DNA of 19,426 nucleotides. Origin: Hyphomicrobiales bacterium. Lineage in GTDB: Bacteria > Pseudomonadota > Alphaproteobacteria > Rhizobiales > Beijerinckiaceae. The stretch covers positions 1,919 through 21,344 of the forward strand of contig PLUH01000340.1 in assembly GCA_003164825.1 (NCBI GenBank), given 5' to 3'. Shown here piece after piece: positions 1 to 9,144 of this stretch. The position numbers and the translations under genes are program-made. Each line of letters begins with the position of its first letter. The stretch's first letter is position 1. Under the pieces are notes generated by a model. It worked only from the letters and a program-made list of their open reading frames with translations. It ran no database searches and was not told where the DNA came from.

Positions 1-2793
1 TGGGGAAAGGCGCTCAACGGCGCAATCCGCACGGTCGGCGCCGACGGGCGGCTGATCGTCGATGCTTCCGAGCCGGCGCTGGTCGCGGCGACGCCCGCGC
101 AGGCATACGCGCTCGCCGGCGATCTCGCGGCGCTGATCGACGACATGATCATCGAGGGCGCGCCGTGGGCGAAGATCGAGACGCTGGCGCCCGACGCTTA
201 TGACCCCTATTGGCGCATCACTCTCGACTTCCTCAAGATCGCCTTCGCCCATTGGCCGCTCTGGCTCGCCGAGCGCGGCCTCATCGACCGGGCGAAGCGG
301 GTCGCGCTCCTGATCGACGACGAAATCAAGGCGCTCGAGGGCGCAGCGCCGCGCGGTCCGACGATCATCGCCGGCTCGACCGGCGCCAATCGCGCCACCG
401 CCCGCCTCATCGCGGCGATCGCGCGCGCCCCCCAAGGCGCGGTCGTGCTGCCCGACCTCGACCTCGATCTCGACGACGGCGCCTGGGCGATGATCGGCGC
501 GGACGACGACGCGACGCTCGGGCTCGCGGGCCATCCGCAGTCGCTCATGCGCCGGCTGATCGGCGCAATCGGCGTCAAGCGGGAGGACGTCGCGAAGCTG
601 GGCTCGCCCTCGCCGGCGCTTGCGGCGCGCTCGGCTTTCCTGACCGAAGCGCTCCGTCCCGCCGAGTCGACGGAGCGCTGGCGCGAGCGGGAGGGCGCGC
701 TGTCGCCGCCGGCCCTCGCCGCCGCGCTCGCGGGCGTCACGATCGTCGTCGCCGACAATGAAACCGAAGAGGCCCTGGCGCTGGCGATCGCGATGCGCGA
801 AACCCTCGAGACGCCCGGCAAGACCGCGGCCCTCATCACGCCCGATCCGTCGATCGCGCGCCGGGTGTCGGCGGAGCTGGCTCGGTGGGGCGTCGAGGTC
901 GAGGACTCGGCAGGGCGGACGCTGGGGCAGAGCCCGGCGGGCGCGCTCGCCCGGCTCATCCTTGACGCCGCGATCGAGTTCTCGCCGCGCTCGATTCTCG
1001 CGCTCCTCGCTCACCCGGCGGCGCGCTTCGGCCGCGCCCGCGCCGATATCGAAGGCGCGACCCGCGCGTTGGAGCTCGCCATCTTTCGCGCCATCCCGCT
1101 CAAGTCCCTCGATGACCTCGATCGGGCTTTCGTCGAGGCGCGTCAGGCCGCCGAAGACATTCACGCCCATCCGGCGGTCCACCGCGTCGGCGAGGTCGAC
1201 CGGCAGGCGGCCGAGGCGCTGGCGCGCGAAGTCGCGCGCGCGCTTGCCCCCTTACGCGCGCTAGGGCCCTCCGCCTCGCTCAGCGACTCCCTTACGTTGC
1301 ATCGGGCCGCGGTCTCAGCCGTGGTCGCGGGGCCGCGAGGGGCGGCGCACGACACGGTCGAAGACCCGCGGGGGTTCGAGCCGTTGATGGAGCTTATGGA
1401 CGAATGGAGCGAAGCTGCGGCTGAGAGCTTCCCGACCGCGCTCGCCGAATATTCCGCTTTGCTCGACGACGCGCTGGCCTCGGCGCGCGCTCCTCCGGCG
1501 AGCGGCGGCCACCCGCGCCTGCAGATCCTCGGCTTGCTCGAAGCGCGCCTGCTCAGCTTCGATTGCGTGCTCCTGGCGGGCCTCGACGAAACGGTCTGGC
1601 CGCCCTCGGTCGACACCGACGCCTTTCTCAACCGGCCGATGCGCGCCGCGCTCAGCCTCTCGCCGCCGGAGCGGCGAATCGGCCAGACGGCGCATGATTT
1701 CGTCGCCGCGCTCGGGGCGCCCAAGGCGGTCTTGAGCCGGGCGAAGAAACGCGGCGGCGAGCCGACCGTCGCCTCGCGTTTTCTGCAGCGTCTCGTCGCC
1801 GCGGCCGGCGCAGGCGCGCAGGCGTTTGCCGACGCCGAGGAGCGCGGCAGGCGCTACCTCGCCTTTGCGCGCGCTCTCGATCAGCCGGCCGAGTTCCGGC
1901 CCGGAGTAAGGCCGGCGCCGCGACCGCCGGTTGAGCTTCGCCCGCGCGCGCTGAGCGTCACCCGGATCGAGACCTTGCGCCGCGACCCTTATGCGATCTA
2001 CGCCGAATACATTCTCCGCCTGAAGCCGCTCGAGACGGTCGAACGCGACATGGGGCCGCGCGAAATAGGAATCGCGTGGCACGCCGCGTTGCAGGAGTTT
2101 GTCGAGACACACCCGTTCGGCGCCCTTTCGCCCGAGGCGCGCGATCGTCTGTTTTCGATCGCCCGCGAGCGCTTTGCGCCCCTTCGCGCCGATCCCGCCT
2201 TCGCCGCTCTGAATTGGCCGCGTATCGAAGCGGGCCTCGACTTCTTTCTCGCTTTCGACCGCAAATCGCGCCTCGATGCGACGAGCGTCTGGGTCGAGCA
2301 GCACGGCGCAATCCCGATCCCGCTCGCGAGCGGCGCGCCGTTCAAGCTGAGCGCGCGCGCCGACCGGATCGACGCCCTCGCGTCGGGCGGCGCGAGGCTC
2401 ATCGACTACAAAAGCGGGACGCCGCCGGGCGCCAAGGAAGTCAAGGTGGGATTTGCGCCCCAATTGACGCTGGAGGCCGCGATGCTGCGGCGGGGCGGAT
2501 TCAAGCGGCTGCCGCCGCTCGAAGCCGAGCAGGCGCTCTATCTCAAACTCGGCGGCGCGAAGGGCGGCGAGGAGAAGCCCGCCGGAGGCAAAGGGGAAGA
2601 TATATTCGCGCTCGCTGAGAAGCATTTCGCCGAGCTCAAGATCCTCCTCGACCAATTCTCCTGCGAGGACACCCCCTACCTCTCGCGCCCGTTCCCCAAA
2701 TTTGCCAGCCGATTCTCCGACTACGACCATCTCGCGCGCGTCAAGGAATGGGCGACGGCTGATGGCGACGCCGAATCAGGGGATTCGCCGTGA
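1..2793 (+). CDS. addB: AddB, double-strand break repair nuclease subunit (5' partial)
   Basis: Subunit of the AddAB helicase-nuclease that processes double-strand breaks for RecA loading. The frame is open from base 1, so the gene starts outside the window. The ATG at base 145 is internal (codon 49 here), because related-looking sequence continues upstream of it. 930 residues are visible; alphaproteobacterial AddB is usually a little over 1000, so roughly 100 are missing. An AddB-like stretch with IIAGSTGANRATA lies near residues 118-130. The C-terminal RecB-family PD-(D/E)XK nuclease is visible: His near 694 in GIAWHAALQEF, a Glu in VWVEQHG, ARADRID, the catalytic LIDYKSG (Asp802, Lys804), a following PQLTLEAAML, and TPYLSRP near the end. 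No helicase motifs are evident, as expected for the inactive helicase-like half of this subunit. The stop codon overlaps the addA start in GTGA, so translation is probably coupled. Confidence 0.93.
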   Translation, partial: WGKALNGAIRTVGADGRLIVDASEPALVAATPAQAYALAGDLAALIDDMIIEGAPWAKIETLAPDAYDPYWRITLDFLKIAFAHWPLWLAERGLIDRAKRVALLIDDEIKALEGAAPRGPTIIAGSTGANRATARLIAAIARAPQGAVVLPDLDLDLDDGAWAMIGADDDATLGLAGHPQSLMRRLIGAIGVKREDVAKLGSPSPALAARSAFLTEALRPAESTERWREREGALSPPALAAALAGVTIVVADNETEEALALAIAMRETLETPGKTAALITPDPSIARRVSAELARWGVEVEDSAGRTLGQSPAGALARLILDAAIEFSPRSILALLAHPAARFGRARADIEGATRALELAIFRAIPLKSLDDLDRAFVEARQAAEDIHAHPAVHRVGEVDRQAAEALAREVARALAPLRALGPSASLSDSLTLHRAAVSAVVAGPRGAAHDTVEDPRGFEPLMELMDEWSEAAAESFPTALAEYSALLDDALASARAPPASGGHPRLQILGLLEARLLSFDCVLLAGLDETVWPPSVDTDAFLNRPMRAALSLSPPERRIGQTAHDFVAALGAPKAVLSRAKKRGGEPTVASRFLQRLVAAAGAGAQAFADAEERGRRYLAFARALDQPAEFRPGVRPAPRPPVELRPRALSVTRIETLRRDPYAIYAEYILRLKPLETVERDMGPREIGIAWHAALQEFVETHPFGALSPEARDRLFSIARERFAPLRADPAFAALNWPRIEAGLDFFLAFDRKSRLDATSVWVEQHGAIPIPLASGAPFKLSARADRIDALASGGARLIDYKSGTPPGAKEVKVGFAPQLTLEAAMLRRGGFKRLPPLEAEQALYLKLGGAKGGEEKPAGGKGEDIFALAEKHFAELKILLDQFSCEDTPYLSRPFPKFASRFSDYDHLARVKEWATADGDAESGDSP

Positions 2794-5700
2794 GCCGGCG
2801 CCTGACGATCCCTGAGGCGCTGCGGGAGCGGCAGACCCGGGCCTCGAACCCGAGAACCTCGGCTTGGGTGTCGGCCAACGCCGGCAGCGGCAAGACTCAC
2901 GTCCTGACGCAGCGGGTCTTGCGGCTCCTCATCGATCGCACGCCGCCGGCGCAGATCCTGTGCCTCGCTTACACCAAGGCGGCGGCCGCCAATATGGCGG
3001 AGCGCATTTTCGGGCAGCTCGCCGAGTGGACGAGCCTCGACGACGACGCACTGGCGAAAGCGGTCGTCGACTGCGGCGCGCCGGCGCCGGGGCCGCAGGA
3101 TCTCGCCTTTGCCCGGCAATTGTTCGCGCGCACCATCGAGACGCCGGGCGGGCTCAAGATCCAGACGCTGCACGCCTTCGCCGAGCGATTGCTGAGGCTC
3201 TTTCCGTTCGAGGCCAACGTCCCGGCGCATTTCAAGGTCATCGACGAACGCGAATCGAAGCTCATGCTCATCGAGGCGCGCGACGCGGCGCTCGCGGCCC
3301 TGAATGCTGCGCCCGATAAAGCGGCCGCGCTCAATCTGGTCGCGCGCGAAGCGGGCGCCCACTCGTTCGACGATCTTCTCAAAGAGGCGCTGAGCCGTTC
3401 CGAAGCTTTCACCGCCTACGATGACCCGGCGGGCTATGTCGCCGCGCTCGGCTGCCCGCTCGGGCTTGTGCCCGGCGCGACGGTCACAGACGTCGAAATC
3501 GAGATGCTCGGCGGCGAAGTCGGGCGCATGCGACGCGCTGCCTGGGCGCGAGTGCTCGAGGTCGGGAAGGGGGATGACCGCAAGTTCGCGATGAGGCTTC
3601 GCGGGGCGGATGACGACGTCGCGCGGGAAGCCCGGATTCGGACGCTCCTCGAGGCGTTTTTCGTTGACGGAGGCGACGGGAATCCGCGCGGGGAAAAGAC
3701 GGGTCATCTGACGGCCAACCATATGTGCGAACGGTTTCCGGCGCTCGAGGACGACTTGCGCCGCGAGCAGGATCGCCTGATCGTTTTGCGCGAACGCTGG
3801 CGGGCCGCGTTGACGCTCGAGCGCAGCGCCGCCCTATTTGCCGTCGCCGAGGCGATCCTCGCGGCCTTCGCGCGGATGAAAGCCGAGCGCGGCATGCTCG
3901 ATTTCAACGATCAGATCGCTCGCGCACTGGCGCTGGTGACCCGGTCGAGCGCCGCCTGGGTGCTCCACAAGCTCGACTATGGGCTCGATCACCTGCTGCT
4001 CGATGAAGCGCAGGACGCCTCGGCGCCGCAATGGGGCATTCTGGCCGCTCTAAGCGCCGAGTTCTTCTCCGGCGCCGGCGCGCGGGCGGCGAACCGCACC
4101 GTGTTTGCGGTCGGCGACGAGAAGCAGTCGATCTTCGCCTTTCAGGGCGCGGCGCCTGAGATGTTCGCCGAAATGAAGCGCGCGTTCGACAAGCGTCATC
4201 GCGACGCCGAACGGCCGTTCGCCGACGTGCCGCTGACCTTCTCCTTCCGGTCGTCGCAAACGATTCTCGACGCCGTCGACAAGACCTTTGGGTGCGAAGC
4301 GGCCTGGCGCGGCGTCGCCGCCGCCGGAGAGCCGCCCCCGAGGCATGAGGCGATCCACAGCGACCTGAAAGGCGTCGTCGAGCTATGGCCGCCGATCGCC
4401 CCCGGCCCGGCGCCAGACCCCGAGGACTGGCGCCTGCCGCTCGATCATGCGTCGCCCGACGACCCCCCGGTGATCCTGGCGAAGCGCATCGCCCAGGTCA
4501 TCAAGGGCTGGGTGTCGGCGAATTCACTCGAGCGCGTGGTCGACCCCGTGACCGGCGAGATCAGGCGCATTCGCGAAAGCGACGTGATGATCCTGGTTCG
4601 CAGCCGCAACGCCTTCTTCGAGGCGATGGTGAGAGCCCTCAAGGCCGCTGAACTCAAGGCCGCCGGCGCCGACCGCCTCATGCTCAAGGACCACATCGCG
4701 GTGATGGACCTCATCGCCGCCGGACGCGCGGCGCTGCTGCCGGACGACGATCTGACGCTGGCCTCGGCCCTCAAGTCGCCGCTGATCGGGCTCGGTGACG
4801 ACGCCCTCCTCAAGCTCGCTGCGCGGCGGCGCGGTTCGCTGGCCGAGGCGCTCGCGGTCTCGGACGACCTCTTCGCGGCCCAGGCGGCGCGTCTGCTCGT
4901 CCGATGGCGGGGGCGCGCGAAGGCGGTCTCGCCTTTCTCGTTCTACGCGCTTCTCCTGGGCGAGGACGGCGGCCGGCGAGCGCTGATCGGCCGGCTCGGA
5001 CCCGAAGCCGCCGACCCGATCGACGAATTCCTGACCCTGGCGCTGGCGCATGAGCAGCGTGAAGCGCCGTCGCTGCATAATTTTCTCGCCGAGGTCGAAG
5101 CGGCCGACGCCGAAATCAAGCGCGACATGGAGGTCGAGACCGAAGGCGTCCGGGTATTGACCGTCCACGCCAGCAAGGGACTTGAGGCGCCGATCGTCTT
5201 CCTGCCGGACACGTGCAGCGCGCCGAACGGCCGGCATGACCCGAAGCTGATGCGGCTGACGCCGGCGAGGCCAGGCGACCCGCCGCTTTACGCCTGGGCC
5301 AAGACGGCCAGCGGTGATGCAGAGGCGGTCGCCGCGGCGCGGGCGCACGCGCGCGAGACGGCTGAGGGCGAGTATCGGCGCCTGCTTTATGTCGCCATGA
5401 CCCGCGCCGCCCAGCGCCTCATCATCGCCGGCTATGATACCAGAAACGCTCGTCCGACCGAGTGCTGGTACAATCTCGTCCAGACGGGCCTCGGCGACTC
5501 GCTCGTCGAGGCGCCGGCGCCGTTCGGCGGCGGAGAGGCGATCCGGCGCTATGGCGAACCGCTTCGAGCCGAAAATGGCGCCGAAACGCCGCAGATTCGC
5601 CCCCCCAAGGCGATGCCCGAGTGGCTCTCCGGCAAGGCTGCGCTCGAGATGGCCGCCGCTCCTCTCAGCCCCTCGCGGATCGGCGGCGCTGGCGAGGGCG

Positions 5701-6221
5701 ACCGGCAACGGATCCGTGAGGGGCGCCTTGCCCACGCTCTCATAGAGATGCTGCCCGACGTCGCCCCGCAACGGCGGGCGAGCGCCGCAGGCGCCTACCT
5801 CGAACGGATGGGCGGCGGGCTCGCCGAACCGGCGCGCGCCGCGCTCGCCGCCAAGGTCCTGGCGGCGATCGACGCGCCAGAGCTCGCGCCCCTGTTTGGC
5901 CCAAAGTCCCGCGGTGAAGTGCCGCTGATGGGACTTCTGCCGCGCCGCGGGCGCCCGGACCTGCCCTACGGCGGCCGTTTAGACCGGCTGATCGCGAACG
6001 ACGACGGGGTATCGATCGTCGACTTCAAGCTCGGCGCGAAGCCCGATCGCCCGGCTGCGGCCCATGTCGTCCAGCTCGCGCTCTATCGCGCCGCTTTGCA
6101 GCCGCTCTACCCCGGACTCATGATCCGCGCCGGACTGGTCTATCTCGACGGGCCGACGCTGGCCCCGATCGGCGAACAGGAGCTCGAGGCGGCGCTCGAA
6201 GCGCTCGCGCTCGCGCCCTGA
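2790..6221 (+). CDS. addA: AddA, UvrD-like helicase-nuclease subunit
   Basis: ATP-driven 3'-5' helicase and nuclease partner of AddB in break repair. It has 1143 residues, normal for alphaproteobacterial AddA. Visible SF1A motifs in order: Walker A SANAGSGKTH (28-37), the early motif LCLAYTKAAAANMAERI, Walker B LLLDEAQD (about 402-409), motif III GDEKQSIFAFQGA (about 442-454), the motif IV region TFSFRSSQTILDAV, motif V LTVHASKGLEAPIVFLPD (about 790-807) and motif VI LYVAMTRAAQRLII (about 865-878). A C-terminal RecB-type nuclease domain carries GRLAHALIE, GRLDRLI and the catalytic IVDFKLG (about 1075-1081). The start is GTG within the addB stop (GTGA), giving a four-base overlap and near-certain co-transcription. 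No thioredoxin gene follows, unlike many rhizobial addBA loci as I recall them. Confidence 0.95.
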   Translation: MSRRLTIPEALRERQTRASNPRTSAWVSANAGSGKTHVLTQRVLRLLIDRTPPAQILCLAYTKAAAANMAERIFGQLAEWTSLDDDALAKAVVDCGAPAPGPQDLAFARQLFARTIETPGGLKIQTLHAFAERLLRLFPFEANVPAHFKVIDERESKLMLIEARDAALAALNAAPDKAAALNLVAREAGAHSFDDLLKEALSRSEAFTAYDDPAGYVAALGCPLGLVPGATVTDVEIEMLGGEVGRMRRAAWARVLEVGKGDDRKFAMRLRGADDDVAREARIRTLLEAFFVDGGDGNPRGEKTGHLTANHMCERFPALEDDLRREQDRLIVLRERWRAALTLERSAALFAVAEAILAAFARMKAERGMLDFNDQIARALALVTRSSAAWVLHKLDYGLDHLLLDEAQDASAPQWGILAALSAEFFSGAGARAANRTVFAVGDEKQSIFAFQGAAPEMFAEMKRAFDKRHRDAERPFADVPLTFSFRSSQTILDAVDKTFGCEAAWRGVAAAGEPPPRHEAIHSDLKGVVELWPPIAPGPAPDPEDWRLPLDHASPDDPPVILAKRIAQVIKGWVSANSLERVVDPVTGEIRRIRESDVMILVRSRNAFFEAMVRALKAAELKAAGADRLMLKDHIAVMDLIAAGRAALLPDDDLTLASALKSPLIGLGDDALLKLAARRRGSLAEALAVSDDLFAAQAARLLVRWRGRAKAVSPFSFYALLLGEDGGRRALIGRLGPEAADPIDEFLTLALAHEQREAPSLHNFLAEVEAADAEIKRDMEVETEGVRVLTVHASKGLEAPIVFLPDTCSAPNGRHDPKLMRLTPARPGDPPLYAWAKTASGDAEAVAAARAHARETAEGEYRRLLYVAMTRAAQRLIIAGYDTRNARPTECWYNLVQTGLGDSLVEAPAPFGGGEAIRRYGEPLRAENGAETPQIRPPKAMPEWLSGKAALEMAAAPLSPSRIGGAGEGDRQRIREGRLAHALIEMLPDVAPQRRASAAGAYLERMGGGLAEPARAALAAKVLAAIDAPELAPLFGPKSRGEVPLMGLLPRRGRPDLPYGGRLDRLIANDDGVSIVDFKLGAKPDRPAAAHVVQLALYRAALQPLYPGLMIRAGLVYLDGPTLAPIGEQELEAALEALALAP

Positions 6222-6329
6222 GCAGGCCGTCAATCTTGTGCAGATCGCAGCTCTGGCCCGCAAATCCGCGGGGGAGCGATGGGTTGGTTGCCTTGATGAG
6301 GTCGCATTTGCTGGCCAAGGTCGCGTGTG

Positions 6330-7652
6330 ATGGCGAGCGGAACGCGTCAGGGCGGGCGCCCAATAGTTTTGTCTGTGGGTCCGGGGAAGGTTGGGTGGAG
6401 GCCGCGAGGCGGGGCCATCCGCTCGGCCGTTGCGCTCGGCGTTGCAATGCTGCTCGCGGGCGAAGGTCTGGCGGCCGAATCAAAGAAATCGCCGTATGGC
6501 ATGGTGCCCTACGACCATCCGGTCTTTCATAATGGCGTACGAGTTCTGTGGCATGGCGCTTGGCGCGGCAGCCAGGGCAAGGTAGTCCGGCAGTATGCCC
6601 GGGCGACCGCGCTGGCGCCAGCGACCACCGCGGCCATTCCAGCGGTGCAACCGCCTGCTGCAAAAGAGTTTTCCGTCCTCGCCGACCCCGGCGACGTCAG
6701 GGCGAGCCGGATGGCCAAGGACTTCGCGGCGGTCATGAGCGTGAGCGGCGCGCCAGGCCATGCGATCGTCGGTCCCACGTCGCCGGACGGTCTCGGCAAG
6801 GTCCTCAAGACCGACCTGGCTGACTTTGCCGTCGTCTCGCTCGACAGCTTGGTTTCCGGCGCCAAGGGCGACCCTGAATGGATCAAGCGGGTCCCCTATG
6901 TCGCGCGCCTCGCGCCTGAGGCCCTGGAGGTGATCGCACCGCGGGAGATCAAGTCGATCAATGGCTTACAGGGAAAGCTGGTCAGTTTCGGCGACCTCGA
7001 CAGCGCGACATCGACCAGCGGCAGAATGTTGTTCTCCCGCCTGGGAGTGACGCCGAATCAGACCAATGCGCCGCTGCCGGAAGCGCTTGACGCGCTGGCG
7101 GCGGGCAAGGTCGACGCGGTCGTCGTCCTCGGGGCGGAAGGAGCCCCGGTGTTGGACGACTTTGGCGGCGACGGGCGCTTTCACATCGTCCCTATTCCCT
7201 GGTCAGCGACCTTGGAGCCGGTTTACGCCCCGGCTCATGTGACCGCCGCCGAACGGCCCAACCTCGTCGGCGCGACCACGCCGGTCGAAACTGTGGCTGA
7301 ACCGATGGCGCTCGTCGCCCTCGACGCGCCGCCGGGATCGCAGCGGGCGGAGGCACTCGGCCGGCTGGCCCGGATTTTCCTCGACAATTACGACGGCTTC
7401 CTCGGCGACGACCGAGACGCTCATTGGCGCGACGTCAACCTCGCGGCCGAGGCCTCGTGGCCGGGCGAACCATGGCCGCGGCTGGCGGCGGCGCAAGACT
7501 GGCTGGACGCGAAGAAGACTTCGGCCGACGCGTCCCTCGACGCCTTCCGCGCCTCGGCCAAATCCGCCGCCGGTTCGCCGAGCTGGCCGAGCGCGGGTGA
7601 TTCGGATCGCCTCTATGACGGACTGACCCGCTGGCGCGGGCTGATGCAGTAA
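6330..7652 (+). CDS. Exported TAXI-family (TRAP-type) solute-binding protein, orphan
   Basis: Probable periplasmic binding protein of the TAXI/NMT1-like type. An N-terminal export signal is visible: Arg-rich WRPRGG, a hydrophobic stretch SAVALGVAMLLAGEGLA, and a likely cleavage near residues 48-49. The mature part has the periplasmic-binding layout: DLADFAVVSLDSL, then PYVARLAPEALEVIAPREI, INGLQGKLVSFGDLDSATST, EALDALAAGKVDAVVVLGA and a C-terminal helical end. The start is uncertain: ATG at 6330 has CCAAGG nine bases upstream, GTG at 6327 is equally possible, and a GTG at 6375 would give a more typical n-region. No TRAP membrane (DctQM-like) genes are adjacent, so transport via a TRAP permease cannot be inferred. 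The Sel1-like gene begins 13 bases downstream of the stop, implying an operon. The ligand is unknown. Confidence 0.72.
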   Translation: MASGTRQGGRPIVLSVGPGKVGWRPRGGAIRSAVALGVAMLLAGEGLAAESKKSPYGMVPYDHPVFHNGVRVLWHGAWRGSQGKVVRQYARATALAPATTAAIPAVQPPAAKEFSVLADPGDVRASRMAKDFAAVMSVSGAPGHAIVGPTSPDGLGKVLKTDLADFAVVSLDSLVSGAKGDPEWIKRVPYVARLAPEALEVIAPREIKSINGLQGKLVSFGDLDSATSTSGRMLFSRLGVTPNQTNAPLPEALDALAAGKVDAVVVLGAEGAPVLDDFGGDGRFHIVPIPWSATLEPVYAPAHVTAAERPNLVGATTPVETVAEPMALVALDAPPGSQRAEALGRLARIFLDNYDGFLGDDRDAHWRDVNLAAEASWPGEPWPRLAAAQDWLDAKKTSADASLDAFRASAKSAAGSPSWPSAGDSDRLYDGLTRWRGLMQ

Positions 7653-7659
7653 GGGAGGA
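7651..7659 (+). promoter_or_regulatory. Strong Shine-Dalgarno deciding a CTG start
   Basis: AAGGGAGGA begins inside the stop codon of the TAXI gene and is followed after six bases by CTG at 7666. In that frame there is a TGA at 7642-7644 and then no ATG, GTG or TTG until the TTG at 7891, which lies inside the conserved-looking part. This ribosome binding site is among the best in the window, and its position singles out 7666. Confidence 0.6.
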
Positions 7660-7665
7660 CGGACG

Positions 7666-8235
7666 CTGGCCATTTCCTGGAAAGCACTTGCAAGCGTCCT
7701 CGCCGCCGCGTTCGCTAGCATCCTCGTATTCGCATGCTGGCCGCGCCTCGAGCCGTCGGCGCTCAACGTCAAGGCCGCCGTCGAGCAGCCTGTTTTCGTC
7801 AAACCGCCTGTCGTCGTCTCCGCGCTGAAGGCGCCTGGGACGACGGCTCAGCCGTTCGCCAAGGATGCGATCGGCAAGCTCGCAAGCGCATTGCGCGACC
7901 AGCCGTCGGCGCTGCGCGCCAAGGAAGCCGGCAGCCCCGGCGCGGCGCTGGCGATACCGATCGACGACGGTCGCCGGCTGTGCGCCGAAGGCTTGGTCGC
8001 CTTCGCCAAGGGCGACATCGCGACCGCCCGCGCCTTCTTCGTCAGCGCCGCCGAGGCCGGCGACGCGCGGGCGCTGGTCGCGCTCGGCGACACGTTCGAT
8101 CCGACGACCCTGACCCGTCTCGGCGTCGTCGGGCTCAGGGGCGATGGCGCCAAATCGCGCGACTATTACGCCCGCGCCCTCGCCGCCGGCGCCACCGGAG
8201 CGCGCGAGCGGCTTGCGGCTTTGGCGGCGAAATAG
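7666..8235 (+). CDS. Membrane-anchored Sel1/TPR-like repeat protein, CTG start
   Basis: Predicted 189-residue envelope protein of unknown function. From the CTG start the N-terminus is Lys-containing and then strongly hydrophobic (KALASVLAAAFASILVFAC, ending at Cys24), which is either a signal anchor or an atypical lipobox (VFAC, with Phe at -2). A linker follows, then a helical-repeat region (about residues 103-188) with Sel1/TPR character: EGLVAFAKGDIATARAFFVSAAE, AGDARALVALGD, GDGAKSRDYYARALAAGATG, RERLAALAAK. The first conventional start, TTG 7891, would leave only 114 residues and remove the membrane segment, and it lacks a good ribosome binding site. The gene follows the TAXI gene by 13 bases and is probably in the same operon; TPR/Sel1 proteins usually mediate protein contacts. 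A sequencing error at the start codon is the main alternative to a true CTG start. Confidence 0.65.
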   Translation: MAISWKALASVLAAAFASILVFACWPRLEPSALNVKAAVEQPVFVKPPVVVSALKAPGTTAQPFAKDAIGKLASALRDQPSALRAKEAGSPGAALAIPIDDGRRLCAEGLVAFAKGDIATARAFFVSAAEAGDARALVALGDTFDPTTLTRLGVVGLRGDGAKSRDYYARALAAGATGARERLAALAAK

Positions 8236-8400
8236 CCACGCGGCCAAGACTGAGAGCCGACGGCTTTCGATCGCTTCGCTTGGCTCGGCATGACCGCTCG
8301 CGATGATTTCGTCCCGGAAAAGCTTCGCTTGCCGACCGGTTTGCGGTCCGCCGGATTCGCGCTACCGTTGCGGCGAAACGCGCGGACGACATCCAGGTCG

Positions 8401-9144
8401 ATGAACGACAAGCCCGAGACCGAACTGGCCCCCCAGCCGGACCTCGCCGCCGCGATCCGGCAGGCGCGGGTCGAGAACGCCGAACGCGCCGAGGCGATTG
8501 CGGATTTGCGCGAGATTGAAATGGGCCGTCTGGCGCTGCTCGAAAGCGCCCTCAAGCCCGTGGTCGGACAGGCGCCGCCGGACGTCGACATGTTTGATCT
8601 GGCGCTGGCGCGGGGCGATCATCCGCGTCTGTTCGTCGACATGATCGCCTTCGTCGACATGGCGCACGACCGGCGCACCTATCGCTTCCATCAGGACACG
8701 CGCAACGGCCGGGTGCTGATCGCCGAAAGCCAGTCGGTCGACGCCATCGCAGCCGCGGTCGCCAATTACGTCGCCCGCCGTCTCATCGAGCGCGAGCGCG
8801 CGCTGGCCTCGGACTGGCGTGACGCCCAAGCGCCGCAGCAGCCTCACAAGACGGACCCGCAAGCCCACAAGGCGCCGCAGGACGAGGCCAAGGGGCCGCG
8901 CGCCTGGCCGCTGGCCGGTGGCGGCCGGTCGTCGGGGAGCGAGGCGATCGAGGCGGCCGCCGGCGACTGGGCGGCGCCCCCGCGGCGCGGGTTCGTCCGG
9001 CGGCTCGGCGATGTGCTGAGCGTGTTCCTGATGATGCTGGGGTCGATCACGCTCGCGCTCCTGATCGGCCTTGGCGGTTATCTGGCTTGGACGATGCGGC
9101 TGCGCGACCTGTGGGCGCAATGGACCGCCCCGCCGCCGTTTTGA
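8401..9144 (+). CDS. Conserved-type protein with one C-terminal membrane segment
   Basis: I do not recognise a named family. The 247-residue protein begins with an acidic, helix-forming segment rich in Ala, Glu and Arg (about residues 15-53, possibly coiled coil). A compact domain follows (about 60-140) including DMFDLALARGDHPRLFVDM, DMAHDRRTYRFHQDTRNGR and a helix VANYVARRLIERERAL. Next is a charged, low-complexity linker (about 140-200) rich in Gln, Pro and Lys. A transmembrane helix lies near 205-232 (VFLMMLGSITLALLIGLGGYLAW) with only about 15 residues after it, as in a tail-anchored or C-terminally anchored protein. ATG 8401 is preferred to the in-frame ATG 8290 because the extra 37 residues look like translated intergenic DNA and 8290 has no ribosome binding site; 8401 has only a weak one. 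The 165-base gap before it may carry its own promoter. Confidence 0.68.
   Translation: MNDKPETELAPQPDLAAAIRQARVENAERAEAIADLREIEMGRLALLESALKPVVGQAPPDVDMFDLALARGDHPRLFVDMIAFVDMAHDRRTYRFHQDTRNGRVLIAESQSVDAIAAAVANYVARRLIERERALASDWRDAQAPQQPHKTDPQAHKAPQDEAKGPRAWPLAGGGRSSGSEAIEAAAGDWAAPPRRGFVRRLGDVLSVFLMMLGSITLALLIGLGGYLAWTMRLRDLWAQWTAPPPF

Noticed and set aside
1315..2730. Long antisense open frame of about 470 codons within addB
   Set aside because: Composition is Arg- and Glu-rich without any recognisable motif, and it lies wholly opposite a strong addB match; GC bias explains it.
4524..5771. Antisense open frame opposite addA
   Set aside because: No motif and no ribosome binding site, and it fully overlaps conserved AddA helicase motifs.
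6257..6272. CCCGC-AAATCC-GCGGG hairpin after addA
   Set aside because: Short stem with no T-tract, expected by chance in GC-rich DNA.
8290..8400. Upstream start for the tail-anchored protein
   Set aside because: The extra residues resemble translated intergenic DNA and no ribosome binding site precedes 8290.
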